In this document: piece by piece, positions 35,054 through 47,321 of the stretch | Layout: each line of letters begins with the position of its first letter | Position numbering within the stretch: the stretch's first letter is position 1 | Assembly (NCBI GenBank): GCA_029531795.1 | Contig: JAPEIS010000005.1 | Span: forward strand, 2,106,001-2,170,000 | Source: Sclerotinia nivalis | Lineage: Eukaryota; Ascomycota; Leotiomycetes; Helotiales; Sclerotiniaceae | Direction: 5' to 3' | Length of the DNA stretch: 64,000 nt | Program-made: the position numbers and the translations under genes | Notes under the pieces: model-generated | The model's input: only the letters and a program-made list of their open reading frames with translations | Databases searched by the model: none | Told to the model about the DNA's origin: nothing

Positions 35054-38000
35054 ATTATATACTCTAAGTTGCATCGATTTAGATTTTAAAGAATAATTAA
35101 AGGATAATCAATTCGAAGAATCAGAAAATTCAAAAAAAGAATCAATTTTGTAAATCGATCGAAAACCAAGTTCAAGGGAACTTTGGACTATACAGCATAT
35201 CGACAAATGAAATCGTCGAATTTGGAAATTTGGAGAAACAAATGAAGGAACTTATAGAAACGATTTAAGTATAAAAGGCATTGTAAAGGAAGAAACTTAT
35301 AAAACAAGAATTATCGATAAATACAGAATCTTATAATACGGAGTTACGATCAATTCCTCCTTTGTCGAAAAAACCTTATATCATTATATAAAAATGTCTA
35401 AATTAAAAGAAATATGGAAGGTTATTTACTTTTATTATAATATTAATTATCCTATATATAAGATATATCTAATACAACAAATAGAGAATGAATATTTAGT
35501 ACAAACCCAAATCATACAATCTCCATAGACAACAAGACATTTTCTCCGAATTATATAAGGATTATTTTTAGCTATTAAATAAAAAAACATACTCGATAAC
35601 GAAATTTCAGTTGATCAAATAATTACAAACGATAAAAAAGAAGATTATTGGAATACTTCTTTATCTAATCAATTAAATCGCTTAATTGACCAAATTGACC
35701 AAATTGACCAAATCAACTAAATTGATCAAATCGACCAAATTAATCAAATCAACCAAATTGATCAAAACAGACAATTAAACGTTACAAGATACAGCAAACA
35801 GATCAACCTGATGATTATGATCAATGAACATCAGTTCAAAATTATAATAGATTCTAGAGCAACCGGAAATTTTATAGTACAAGAAGTTGTACAAGAAGTT
35901 GATATAAGGTTCCAAACGAAGAAATATTTATATATATTATAATTAATAAACGGACAACTAATTGATGTTGAAAATGGGATAATACAAATAGAGACCAAAT
36001 CAACAGAAATACAGATAAGTGAATATCACGAATTCATACAGCTTGACATAGTTTCATTGGGGAATCACCAGGTTATATTGGGCATACCATAGTTGATACA
36101 ATACAACCTCAATATTAATTGGAATCAAGGAACTTTGATATTCGATTAATACGATTACGATCATCGAGATACATACGAGTTTGCAAGACTGAATATACAC
36201 TTTAGGGAATTGAAGATGAACAATCCTATCGATATAGAATACCGAATCCAGAATCCCTCATTAATAAATATACCAATAGAATATAGGAAATATACAAAAC
36301 TTTTCGAAGAACAAAAGGGTTATGAGGCTTTACCAGAATACAAACTATAGGATCACGAAATAATACTAATAGAAGGAAAGATACCTTTATTTGGGTCTAT
36401 TTATCAAATGTCGGAAAAAGACTTGAGGATATTCAAAAAATACATTAACGATAATTTAAAGAAAGGATAAATCAAAAAATCCATTTCACAGGTAACTAGT
36501 TCTGTATTATATATATCTAAAAAGGATGGAACCAAAAGGTTATACATAGATTACTACAAGTTCAACGATATAACAATCAAAGATCGATATCCACTTCCAT
36601 TAGTTACAGAATTGAAAGATCGATTAAAGAAAACTAAAATCTTCTCCAAATTTGATTTACGAAACGGTTTTTATTTAATCAGAATGAAAAAAGGTGAAGA
36701 ATAGAAAACAATATTCAGAACTCGATATGAATTATACGAGTATCAGGTTATACTATTTGAATTAATCAATATATTAACAATATATATATATTTAATAAAC
36801 AATATATTAAGAAAGTATCTCGATATTTGTTACATTTGTTATTTGGACGATATATTGATCTATTCGGAAATTCTAGGACAATATATTCAAGATATCAGTA
36901 ATATTTTAGTATGCTTGAAAAAAGCAGATTTTCAGTACAAACCCAACAAATGTATATTCTATATTACAGAGACGGAGTTTTTAAGCTATACAATCTTTTC
37001 AGAAAGATTCAAGATGAATTCAAACAAATTATAGGTTATTCAAGAATAGAATCAATTTATGAATATTAAGGAAATACAATCCTTCTTAGGATTTGCCAAC
37101 TTTTATTATAGGTTTATTAAAGATTATTCGAAAATAGTAACTCTGATATCCGAAATAGCCAAAAAGAATCAAAGAGAGTTTCAATAGACAAAAAAAATAT
37201 AAAAAACTTTCGAATTACTTAAGTAAATCTTTATAAAAGAATCAATACTTTTATTATTCGACCCTGAATTACCAATTGAAATCGAAATCGATTTTTCGGA
37301 TTACGTTCTAAAGACAGTATTAAGTTAATTAAAAGCAAATAAGAAATAGCAATTAATAATCTATTATTCCTGTAAGTTATCGTCAGTAGAATTGAATTAT
37401 GAGATTTATAACAAGGAGCTGCTAACTATAATCAAAGCATTTAGGGAATGAAGAGTCTATTTGGAAAGATCGAAATATATAATATAAATATATATCGATT
37501 ATAAGAACTTAATTTACTTTATTACAATAAAGGAATTAAACAGATAGCAGATTAGATAATCCGAAATTATAGCTACCTACAATTTTCGCATTTCGTATAT
37601 CAAGGGAACAGAAAACGCTAGAACTAATGCTCTCAATAGAAAACCGGAATATTTACAAAATAAAGTATACAAAATATATACAATCTTGAAAGAAGAAGAT
37701 AATGCATTAATATACAATAAATTACAATTCGCTATTTTTTTTAAGATTGATTACAATATAATCAAAAAGCAATTGAAAATAGAATATAAATAAAATGCTA
37801 TTGCAAAACGAATCCTCAAGAATACGAACAATCTGGAAAAGAGATTCAATATCGACAAAAAGTTCATATACTTCTATAACAAACTATATATATCTTCCAG
37901 ATTAATTGAAGAATATATTCAAAAACAATACAAACTTCCAGTTTATAAACATCAAGGAATAACTAAAACCTTTATCAGAATCAGAAAAGAAGTTTACTTT

Positions 38001-39086
38001 CCAAAAATGAGAATTACAATTGAGAAAGTAATTAGAAACTATGATATTTGTATATAGAACAAAACTGCTAAATATACTTCATATAATCAATTCAAGACCT
38101 TTGAATTATCTACTCAATTATAAAAGTCTATCATATAAGATTTTGTAATGAAACTATCTATATTTAAGGAACCAATCATACTAAAGGAATACGATTCTAT
38201 TTTAGTGATAACAAATAGATTAACGAAATTCGTCTATATAATACCATTCTGTAAAAAATGAACAATAGATAACTTGATTTATATATTCCTACAAAATATA
38301 ATCAGTATTTATAATATATTAGAAGAAATAATTTCAGATAGAGATAAACTTTTTATATCAAAATTCTGAATCATTTTTATAGTATTGTTTAAAATCAAAT
38401 ATAAATTATCTACTGTATTTCATTTTCAAATAGATGGCTAAACAGAATATCTAAATCAGATAATAGAAGTTTATCTATATTGTTATATCAATTATAAACA
38501 AAACGATTAAATTGAATTATTATCTTTAACTCAATTCATATACAATACATCGGAGATAGAAACAACAAAGGTAATGCTAATATATATTAATTATAGATAT
38601 ACTTCATTAATCTATCATTCATTATTTCTATAAACAACGAATACCGATGAAGCTATAAAAGATATATTGGAAATCAAGGAACTATACAAATAGCTTTCAT
38701 TGGATCTGCAATTCATAACCTTGAGAACAGTTGTATATTACAATAAATTATAAAATATAGAACCTATTTTTAAAAAGAGGGATAAAGTTTATTTAATTCA
38801 AAAAAACATTCAAATACAACGATCAAACAATAAACTAGATTACAAAAAACTAAAATCATTCGAAATCGAAGAAATAATAGGATTTGTCAATTTCAGATTG
38901 AAATTATCAAATACTATGAATATCCATTTAGTATTCTATATATCCTTACTCGAATTAATACTATCAGAAGCATCGAATACATCAGAAACCATAATCGAAC
39001 CTATTAATCCGAACACCAAATACAATATCGAAACGATACTAAATTGCAAATACATTAGAAACACAATAAAGTATTTAATCAAATAG
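35054..39086 (+). pseudogene. A1 pol: protease, RT, RNase H, integrase
   Basis: An Ile-Asp-Gln 9-nt tandem repeat lies at about 35,680-35,765. Protease about 35,820-36,160: IIDSRATGNFI (DSG changed to DSR) and NHQVILGIP. RT about 36,400-37,070: [36 protein letters not shown] (catalytic DD intact). RNase H about 37,260-37,640: [27 protein letters not shown]. Integrase: zinc region VYKHQGITKTFIRIRKEVYF near 37,940, with one His and one Cys mutated; core 38,120-38,560. The C-terminal end reads YNIETILNCKYIRN, chromodomain-like, at 39,030-39,086. Several RIP stops. Confidence 0.88.
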
Positions 39087-39159
39087 CTCGATTACCTATA
39101 TTCAAAAAACATTTGGGAACTCAAAAAGAATCTCAATTGTTCTGAAAAATTGTAAACAT

Positions 39160-39690
39160 TTCATTAACGATATCCAGATCTACTTAGAAAGGATTAAGGG
39201 GATTCGAAAAAGATAAAGAGTCGAAATCTTCCAAAAAATCGAATAGAGTATTATTAGGATCGGAAGCATTCCTATCTGTTTTTTTCTTTTTCGTTTGCTT
39301 TTCTATCAAATGTTCTTTCTCTTCCAAAGTATTTAATTTATTCAAATATTTAAGACTACAATCGATTATTCGTTTTCTATAATCGTATAGGAATTTCTTT
39401 TGTTTATACAAATACAAAATTTTAACAAACGTTTTTTCCTTTTCACAATCTAATTTCTTTTTTTGTTTATTTAAAGAAATCCAATCCGAAATATAAGGTA
39501 CTTTCTGATCTCAATCTTCTTTTAAAGGAAATTTAGTATTGCAGGGAATTCGAACCAGAATATATTCGAAACAATAAAAATGTTAAGGATTATTAATATC
39601 TTTTATATAACGAAGTTTTTCATTACAATAATGAAAACAAAGAGATATTTCAATTTCACAATTATTAATAAATTGAACCAAAAGAATCTA
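39160..39690 (-). pseudogene. A1 antisense accessory ORF between pol and 3' LTR
   Basis: Lies on the strand opposite to gag-pol, tail to tail with pol. Decoded with its stops: a Cys-containing N-terminal part (NEKLRYIKDINNP, FEYILVRIPCNTKFPLKED), then ISDWISLNKQKKKL, a charged likely coiled coil (LYKQKKFLYDYRKRIIDCSL, KYLNKLNTLEEKEHLIEKQ), an acidic stretch (NTLFDFLEDFDSLSF) and a tail NPLNPF-stop-VDLDIV. The cleanest frame is 39,184-39,417. The same protein is readable in A2 (41,283-41,840). Its layout recalls the antisense coiled-coil hypothetical proteins found beside many Pezizomycotina gypsy elements (recalled, not searched). Function unknown. Confidence 0.7.
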
Positions 39691-39831
39691 TTCGAAACGT
39701 TTTCGAATGAAAAATAGAGATTTCTTAATTTTGAAGAAAGATATAATAGAAAAAGAAAGTTTTGCATTTTTTTTTAGAATATAATTCTGTTTTATAAGCT
39801 TGAAATAAGCTTTAGTTCAAATAAAGGATAG
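39691..39831. other. A1 sequence before the 3' LTR
   Basis: AT-rich spacer upstream of the antisense ORF and next to the 3' LTR; the polypurine tract is expected here (AAATAAAGGATA ends at 39,830). It may hold the promoter of the antisense ORF, with no clear motif. Confidence 0.4.
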
Positions 39832-40317
39832 TATTATGATTATAGATCTTACAATAACCAATTATATGAATATATGTTATGATTTGATCGAATTAGTATT
39901 AGATTAAGATAATCGTAAAAATAAACGAATATAGATTATATTAATATTAGATCATATAATAAAGTATTGGAGTTTCGAAGACTCTCAACACTCCTGGAGC
40001 ATTGGAGTTTCGAAGGTTCCCAACGCTTCTAGAGCATTGGAGTTTCGAAGGCTTCCAACGCTCCTAGAGTATTGAAGCTTTGAAGGCTTTTAGGGCTCCC
40101 AAATACGAAGGTTTATATAAGCAAAATGGATTCCTTTATTTGTAAAGCTTCATATTCAAAAACAATCATTAGTTTAAATACTATAATTACTATACAATAT
40201 AATCGTTATATTTTCATTCTCATCAAACCTCTATTTGATCTTTAATAGAAACCATTACAATCTTTCTATAAGCCCCTTGATCATTTCTTAATAATAAAGG
40301 ATTGTAGCGGCATAACA
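39832..40317 (+). repeat. A1 3' LTR
   Basis: 486 bp, TATTATGAT...GCATAACA; equal length to the 5' LTR, with the four 35-bp units at 39,961-40,100. TSD ATAAT follows. Confidence 0.93.
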
Positions 40318-40643
40318 ATAATCTATTTCAAGGTATTTTTGAAAAAGTTGTAGAATATTAAATTCAATCTGTAATCATATTAGCTACAATATCTTGATTG
40401 AGATTTCGTTTATATCAGGAATTGTATTATCTATATAGAGAATAATAGTTTAAATATCTTGAATCGTAATTTCAGAGAATAGAATAAAGCGAATAAAGAC
40501 TATAAAGAAATCGAAAGGGATATCATCAATCTCAGCTATATTTGTCAATAGATTATTGATAAATAAATCTCTTTTGGCTTGAATAATTATAGCAAGGGAA
40601 TAATCTAAAGAATTTAATAAAAAAGAGATTCAATATATTCCAA
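40318..40643 (-). pseudogene. LINE G1 fragment between A1 and A2
   Basis: 326 bp of the minus-strand LINE, colinear with 50,975-51,300 of G2 (segment between endonuclease and RT core). On the minus strand it reads FFIKFFRLFPCYNYSSQKRF-like remnants with many stops. It is bounded by TSDs of A1 (ATAAT) and A2 (TCCAA), which shows that both gypsies entered one LINE. Confidence 0.85.
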
Positions 40644-41129
40644 TGTTACGCTATTACAATCCTTTATCATTAAAAAGTGATCAAAAGGTTTATAAAAAGA
40701 CTATAATGGTTTCTATTAAAGATCAAATAGAGACTTAATGAGAATGAAAATATAACGATTGTATTATATAATAACTATAGTATTTAAACTAATGATTATT
40801 TTTGAATATAAAGTTTTACAAATAAAGGAATCTATTCTGTTTATATAAACCTTTGTATTTGGAAGTCTTAAAAGCCCTCGAAGCTTCAATGCTTCAAAAA
40901 CATTGGAAGCCTTCGAAACTCCAATACTCCAGAAGCATTAAAAGTCTTCGAAACTTTAATACTCCAGAAGTATTAGAAACCTTCGAAACTCCAATACTTT
41001 ATTATATGATTTGATACTAATATAATCTGTACTCATTTATTCTTACAATCATCTTAATTTAATACTAATTCGATCAAATCATAATGTGTATTCATATAAT
41101 CAATTATTATAAAATCCGTGATTGTAATA
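40644..41129 (-). repeat. A2 3' LTR
   Basis: 486 bp, TGTTACGCTATT...GATTGTAATA on plus. The four 35-bp units occupy 40,861-41,000. Strongly RIP-changed at the 41,129 end. Confidence 0.92.
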
Positions 41130-41282
41130 TTATCCTCTATTTAGATTAAAACTTATTTCAAGTTTATAAAACAAAACTATATTCTAAAAAAAAATACAAA
41201 ACTTTCTTTTCCTATTATATCTTCCTTTAAAATTAAGAAATCCCTACCTTTTGTTCGAAAATATTCCGAATAGATTTTTCTA

Positions 41283-41840
41283 ACTCAATCTATTAATAAT
41301 TATAAAATTAAAATGTTTCCCTATTCTCATTATCGTAATGAAAAACTTCGTTATATGAAAAACGTTAATAATCCTCAATATTCTTATTATTCCGAATATA
41401 TTCTGATTCGAATTTCTTGTGATGCCGAATTTCCTTTGAAAGAAGATTGGGATCAGGAAGTGCTTTGTATTTCGGATTGGATTTCTTTGGATAAACAAAA
41501 AAAGAAATTAAATTATAAAGAGAAAAAAGCATTTGCTAAAATTTTGTATTTGTATAAATAAAAGAAATTCTTATACAATTATAAAAAACAAATAACCGAT
41601 TATAATCTTAAATATTTAAATGAATTGAATACTTTGGAAAAGAAAGAATGTTTAATAGAAAAGTAAATGGAAAAGAAAAGTAAATGGAAAAGAAAAGAGT
41701 AAACGGGAATACTTTTAGTCTTAGTAATACTCTATTCGATCTTTTGGAAAATTTCGATTCTTCGTCTTTCTCGAATCCCTTTGATCCTTTTTGGGTAGAT
41801 CCGGATATCGTTGATAGAATACTTGTAGCTTTTTAAGGCA
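41283..41840 (+). pseudogene. A2 copy of the antisense accessory ORF
   Basis: Plus strand, opposite to A2 gag-pol. The frame 41,313-41,561 reads MFPYSHYRNEKLRYMKNVN, then FPLKEDWDQEVLCISDWISL, ending LYK-stop. The stop is a Gln codon (CAA to TAA), since A1 has LYKQKKFL. Beyond it, the same frame gives KKFLYNYKKQITDYNLKYL and NELNTLEKKECLIEK. A duplication of about 17 bp near 41,665-41,700 then shifts the frame. The C-terminus NPFDPFWVDPDIV (about 41,776-41,815) is better kept than in A1. A probable start lies upstream of 41,313. Two copies give one protein, so this is a real element gene of unknown role. Confidence 0.72.
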
Positions 41841-41889
41841 ATTGAGATTCTTTTTAAATTCTTAAGTGTTTTCTAAATATAAATAATCG

Positions 41890-44800
41890 AATTATTTGAT
41901 TAAATACTTTATTGTATTTCTGATGTATTTGTAATCTAGTATCGTTTCGATATTGTATTTGGTGTTCGGATTGATAGATTCGATTATGGTTTCTGATATG
42001 TTCGATGTTTTTGGTAATGCTAGTTCGAATAAGGATATATAGAATACTGGATGGATATTTATAATATTTGGTAATTTCAATCTGAAATTGATAGGTTCTA
42101 TTATTTCTTCGATTTCGAATGATCCTAATTTTTTGTGATTTAGTTTATCGTTTGGTTATTGTATTTGAATGTTTCTTCGAATTAAATAAACTTTATTTTT
42201 CTTTTTAAAAATAGATCCTATACTTTGTGATTTGTTATAATATACAGCTGTTCTCAAGGTTATAAATTGTAGATCCAATGAAAGCTGTTTGTATAGTTCC
42301 TTGATTTCCGATATATCTTTTATAGTTTTGTCAATATTCACTATTTATGGGAATAATGAACAATAAACTAATAGAGTATATCTATAATTAATATATATTG
42401 GTATTATTTTTGTTGTTTTTGCCTTCGATATATTGTATACGAATTAAGCTAAAAGTAATAATTCAATCTAATCGTTTTGTTTATAATTGATATAATAATG
42501 TAGATAAGCTTTTATTGTTTGATTTAGATATTCTGTTTGGCTATTTATTTAAAGATGAAATATAATAGATAGTTTATATTTGATTCCAAATAATACTATA
42601 AAAGTGATCCAGAATTTTGATATAAAAAGTTTATCCCTATCTGAAATTATTTCCTTTAGTATATTATAAATATTGATTATATTTTGTAAGAATATATAAA
42701 TCAAGTTATCTATCGTTTATTTCTTATAGAATATTATATAAACGAATTTCGTTAATCTATCTATTATTATTAAAATAGAATCATACTTCTTTAATGTAAC
42801 TAATTCCTTAGATATAGATAATTTCATTATAAAATCCTATACGATAGATTTCTATAGTTGAGTAAATAATTCAGGGATCTTGAGCTGATTATATAAAGTA
42901 TACCTAGTAGTTTTGTTCTGTATATAGATATTGTAGTTTTCAATTACTTTCTCAATTGTAGTTCTTATTTTTGGAAAGTAAACTTCTTTTCTGATTCTGA
43001 CAAAGATTCTAATTATTCCTTGATATTTATAAGTTGAAAGTTTGTATTGTTTTCGAATATATTCTTTAGCTAATCTGAAAGGTATATATAGTTTGTTGTA
43101 GAAATATATAAACCTTTCATCGATATTGAATCCCTTTTCCAGATTGTTTATATTCTTAAGAATTCGTTTCACAATAGTATCTTGTTTATATTTTGTTTTC
43201 AATTGTTTCTTAATTGTATTATAATCAATCCTAAAAGAAACAACAAATTGTAGTTTATTATATACTAATACATCATCTTCTTCTTTCAAGATCATATATA
43301 TTTCGTATACTTTATTTTGTAAATATTCTGGTTTTCTATTGAAAGCATCGGTTTTGATGTTTTCTATTCCCTTGATATACAAAATACGAAAATTGTAGAC
43401 CACTATAGTTTCGGATTATCTGATCTACTGTTTATTTAATTTCTTTGTTATAATAAAATAAATTAAGTTCTTATAATCGGTATATACCTATACCATATAT
43501 TTCGATCTTTCCAAATAAACTCTCCATTCCCTAAATGCTTCGATTATAGTTAGCAGCTCCTTATCATAAATCTTATAATTCAATTCTGCTGGCAATAGCT
43601 TATAGGAATAGTAGACTATTGATTGTTATTTTTTATTTACTCCTAACTGGTTTAATACTACTCCCAAAATGTAATCCGAAGAATCGATTTCGATTTCAAT
43701 TGGTAATTTAGGGTCGAATAATAAAAGTATTAATTCTTTTATAAAGATTTGCTTGAATAATTCGAAAACTTTTTATGCCTTTTCCATCCATTGAAACTTT
43801 CCTTGATTCTTCTTAATTATTTCGGATATCAGAATTACTATTTTCGAATAATCTTTAATGAATCTACAATAGAAATTAGCAAATCCTAAAAAGGATTATA
43901 CTTCCTTAACGTTTATAAACTAATTCCATTTTTAAATAACCTATAATTTATCTAAACTCATCTTGAATCCTCCTAGAAAGATTATATAACCTAAAAACTC
44001 CATCTCTATAACATAGAATACACATTTGCTAGATTTACACTAAAAATCTATTTCTTCCAAGCATACTAAAATATTACTGATATTTTGAATATATTGTTCT
44101 AGAATCTCCAAATAGATCAATATATCATCCAAATAACAAATACAACAAATATCGAAATACTTTCTCAATATATTATTTACCAAATACATATATATTGCTA
44201 ATACATTGATTAACCCAAATAACATAACCTAATACTTGTATAATCCATATCGAATTCTGAATACTATTTTCCATTCTTTACCTTTCTTCATTTTGATTAA
44301 ATGGAAACCGTTTCGTAAATCAAATTTGAAAAAGATCTTAACTTTTCCCAATCGATCTTTCAATTCTATAACTAATGGAAATGGATATCGATCCTTGATT
44401 ATTATATCGTTAAGCTTACGGTAATCTATATATAACTTCTTGATTTCATTCTTTTTAAATGTATATAATATAAAACTAATTGTTTGTAAGATAGATTCTC
44501 TGATTCATTCTTTCTTTAAACTATCATCAATATATTCCTTGAACATTTTCAAATCTTTTTCCGATATTTGATAAATAAATCCAAATAAAGGCATGTTTCT
44601 TTTTGTTAGTATTATTTCGTAATCTTATAGCTTGTATTCTAGTAAAGCCTTGTAATCTTTTCGTTCTTCGAAAAGTTTTGTATATTTCCTATACTCTATT
44701 AATATATCCATCAATAAAGGATCCTGGATTCGATATTCTATATCGATAGAGTTGTTTGTTTTTAACTCCCTAAAGCGTATATTCAATCTTGTAGATTCAT

Positions 44801-45950
44801 ACATATCTCGATAATTGCAATCGTATTAATCGAATATCAAAGTTCCTCGATTCTAATTAATATTAGGATTGTGCTGTATCAATTATAGCATGCCCAATAT
44901 AATCTAATGATTCTCTAATAGAACCATATCAAATTGTATGAACTTATGATATTCATTTATCTGTATTTCTGTTGGTTTGGTCTTTATTTGTATTATTTCA
45001 TTTTCAATATTAATTAATTGTTTGTTTACTAATTACAACATATATAGATATTTCTTCGTTTGGAACCTTATATTAATTTCTTATATAGCTTCTTATGCTA
45101 TAAAATTTCCAATTGCTCCAGAATCTATTATAGCTTTGAGCCAGTGCCCATTGATTATAATCATCAGATTGATCTATCCGTTATATCCTGTAGCGTTTAA
45201 TTGCCTGTTTTAGTTAATTTAATCGATTTGATCAATTTGGTCGATTTAATCAATTTAATCGATTTGGTCAATTTAATCAATTTGGTCAATTAAGCGATTT
45301 AATTGATCAGATAAAAAAGCATTCCAATAATCTTCTTTTTTATCGTTTGTAATTGTTTGATCAATTGAAATCTCGTCGTCGAGTATATTTTTCTATTTGA
45401 TGATTAAAAGTAATCCTTATATAACTCGGAGAAAATATCCTATTGTTTGTAGAAATTGTATGATTTGGATTTGTATCAAATATTCATCCCCTATCTATCG
45501 TATTAGATATATCTTGTATATAGAATGATTAATATTGTAATAAGAATAAATGACCTTTTATATTTCTTCTGGTTTAAATATTTTCATATGATAATATAAG
45601 GTTTTTTCGACAAAAAAGGAATTGATTATAACTCTGTACTATAAGATTCTATATTTATCGATAATTCTTACCTTATAAGTTTCTCCCTTTACAATATCTT
45701 TTACACTTAAATCGTCGTTGTAAATTCCTTCATTTGTTTTTCCAAATTTCCAAATTCGATGATTCCATTTGTTGATATACTATATAATCCAAAGTTCCTC
45801 TGAACTTGATTTTCGATTGATCTACAAAATTGACTCTTCTTCTGAATCTTTTGATTCTTCGAATTGATTATCCTCTAATTATTCTTTAAAATCTAAATCT
45901 ATATAATTTAGAATATATAATTGAGATACGAATATTGTATTGAATTGCTT
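41890..45950 (-). pseudogene. A2 pol: protease, RT, RNase H, integrase
   Basis: Colinear with A1 pol in reverse. 41,892-42,080: C-terminal YNIETILDYKYIRNTIKYL. 42,852-43,403: RNase H tail (DAFNRKPEYLQNKVYEIYMI) and integrase zinc region, where the HHCC ligands read Tyr in several places (TYKYQGIIRIF, ENYNIYIQNK; A1 keeps HQG and DIC). 44,040-44,225: RT core [10 protein letters not shown] intact. Near 45,200-45,300 the Ile-Asp-Gln repeat appears in reverse. H is absent at about 45,915. Heavily RIP-mutated. Confidence 0.88.
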
Positions 45951-46736
45951 TTTGCTTTTTCAAGGTTTCTTATTCCGATTAAAGTTTCTTTATTTCTTTT
46001 AACAATGAATTGCAACTTTATATCCTGATTGCCTATATTCGAAGTATAATTTCTCATTTCTGTATTTATCCATTTCTTCCTTAAATAACTTTCCTCGAAT
46101 AATAGTATCCAATTTCATCGGATCTCTATAACTTTCATTTCTAATTTATCATCGTCTTCCTTCGTTTCGCTTGTAATTCTAATCTGAATAGTTTTGGAAC
46201 TTCTTGTCTCGCTGATATTCGTAAAACCGATTATCGATCTTAATTGCGAATTCTATCATTTCGTTGATATTCGTAGGTTCGATACCTCTTGCAAATTCTA
46301 GCTTTATATAATCTTTAAAACCGCAATAAAAATAACTTAACAGAATTTATTAATCCCATCCGATTTGATTAACATATCGTTTGAATTCCATAATATAATT
46401 GATCACTACTCCAATTTGTTTTAAAACAAATAAATTTCGTTCAACTATCTTGACTTCGTCAATATCCCTAAATACTCATCCGATTTCTCTCTTGAACCCT
46501 ACAAAGCTTTCGAAAATAGTTCGTATAACTATCATACAATGATCTCCAAACTTGATGAAATAATCTCTAAAATAAAATTGAATCCATTTAGTTGCTTCTC
46601 TACAAAGGTAAAAGAAGATATACAGACTATAATTATCAGAAATCACAAATTTAGCAATATTAAATTTGAAATACATTTCAGTTTGGAATAGAAAGGTTTC
46701 GAGTTCCCTTCGATTGCTATGATATTTGTTGGACAT
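45951..46736 (-). pseudogene. A2 gag
   Basis: A start ATG at 46,736 opens an 86-codon frame (SNKYHSNRRELETFLFQTE, KWIQFYFRDYFIKFGDH) that ends in a RIP stop; gag continues in the same sense to about 45,960. It keeps Trp where A1 has a stop, so the two copies together define the protein. The zinc knuckle region lies about 46,010-46,080. Confidence 0.83.
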
Positions 46737-46908
46737 TGTTATTCATAAAGTTTTCATAATCTGTACTAGGATAGAGTCAATATCTAGTAGCTCGATATTA
46801 CTATCATTGTTATTATTGTTCGAAGGAATATTAATAACGAAATCTTACAAAAACATAGCGAAATGAAATATATTAAATCGATGTTTGAATTAATAAGAAT
46901 ACTCAAAG

Positions 46909-47321
46909 TGTTACACCGCTACAATTCTTTATCATTAAGAAGTGATCAAAGAATTTATAGAAAAACCATAATGGTTTTTATTAAAGATCAAATAGAAGTT
47001 TGATAAGAATGAAAATATAATGATTATATTATATAATAATTATAGTATTTAAACTAATAATTGTTTTTGAGTATAAAGTTTTATAAATAAAGGAATCCAT
47101 TTTGTTTATATAGACCTTTGTACTTGGGAGCCTTAGGAGCCTTCGAAGTTTCAATGCTCCGGGAGCATTAGGAGCCTTCGAAACTTTAATACTCCAGGAG
47201 CGTTGGGAGTCTTCGAAACTCCAATGCTCCAGGAGCATTGAAAGCCTTCGAAATTTCAATACTCCATCACATGATCTAATACTAATATGGTCTATACTCG
47301 TTTGTTCTTACAACTACCTTA
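46909..47321 (-). repeat. A2 5' LTR, larger part
   Basis: 413 bp of the LTR up to the LINE insertion point, with the four 35-bp units at 47,126-47,265. Its last 14 bases, TTACAACTACCTTA (47,308-47,321), are the target duplicated by the insertions. Confidence 0.92.

Larger units (their letters stand above)
27492..40317 (+). mobile_element. Gypsy element A1, with nested B1 and solo LTR H
   Basis: Plus-strand Ty3/gypsy copy with 486-bp LTRs at 27,492-27,977 and 39,832-40,317 (TGTTAC...GTAACA, the 3' one RIP-altered) and TSD ATAAT on both sides (27,487-27,491 and 40,318-40,322). Without B1 and H it is about 6.74 kb, in agreement with A2 (6.75 kb). Order: gag, protease, RT, RNase H, integrase, then an antisense accessory ORF before the 3' LTR. 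Confidence 0.94.

Noticed and set aside
35650..35770. Possible CRISPR-like array
   Set aside because: The repeat is a contiguous 9-nt minisatellite in a coding frame, without spacers; host is eukaryotic.
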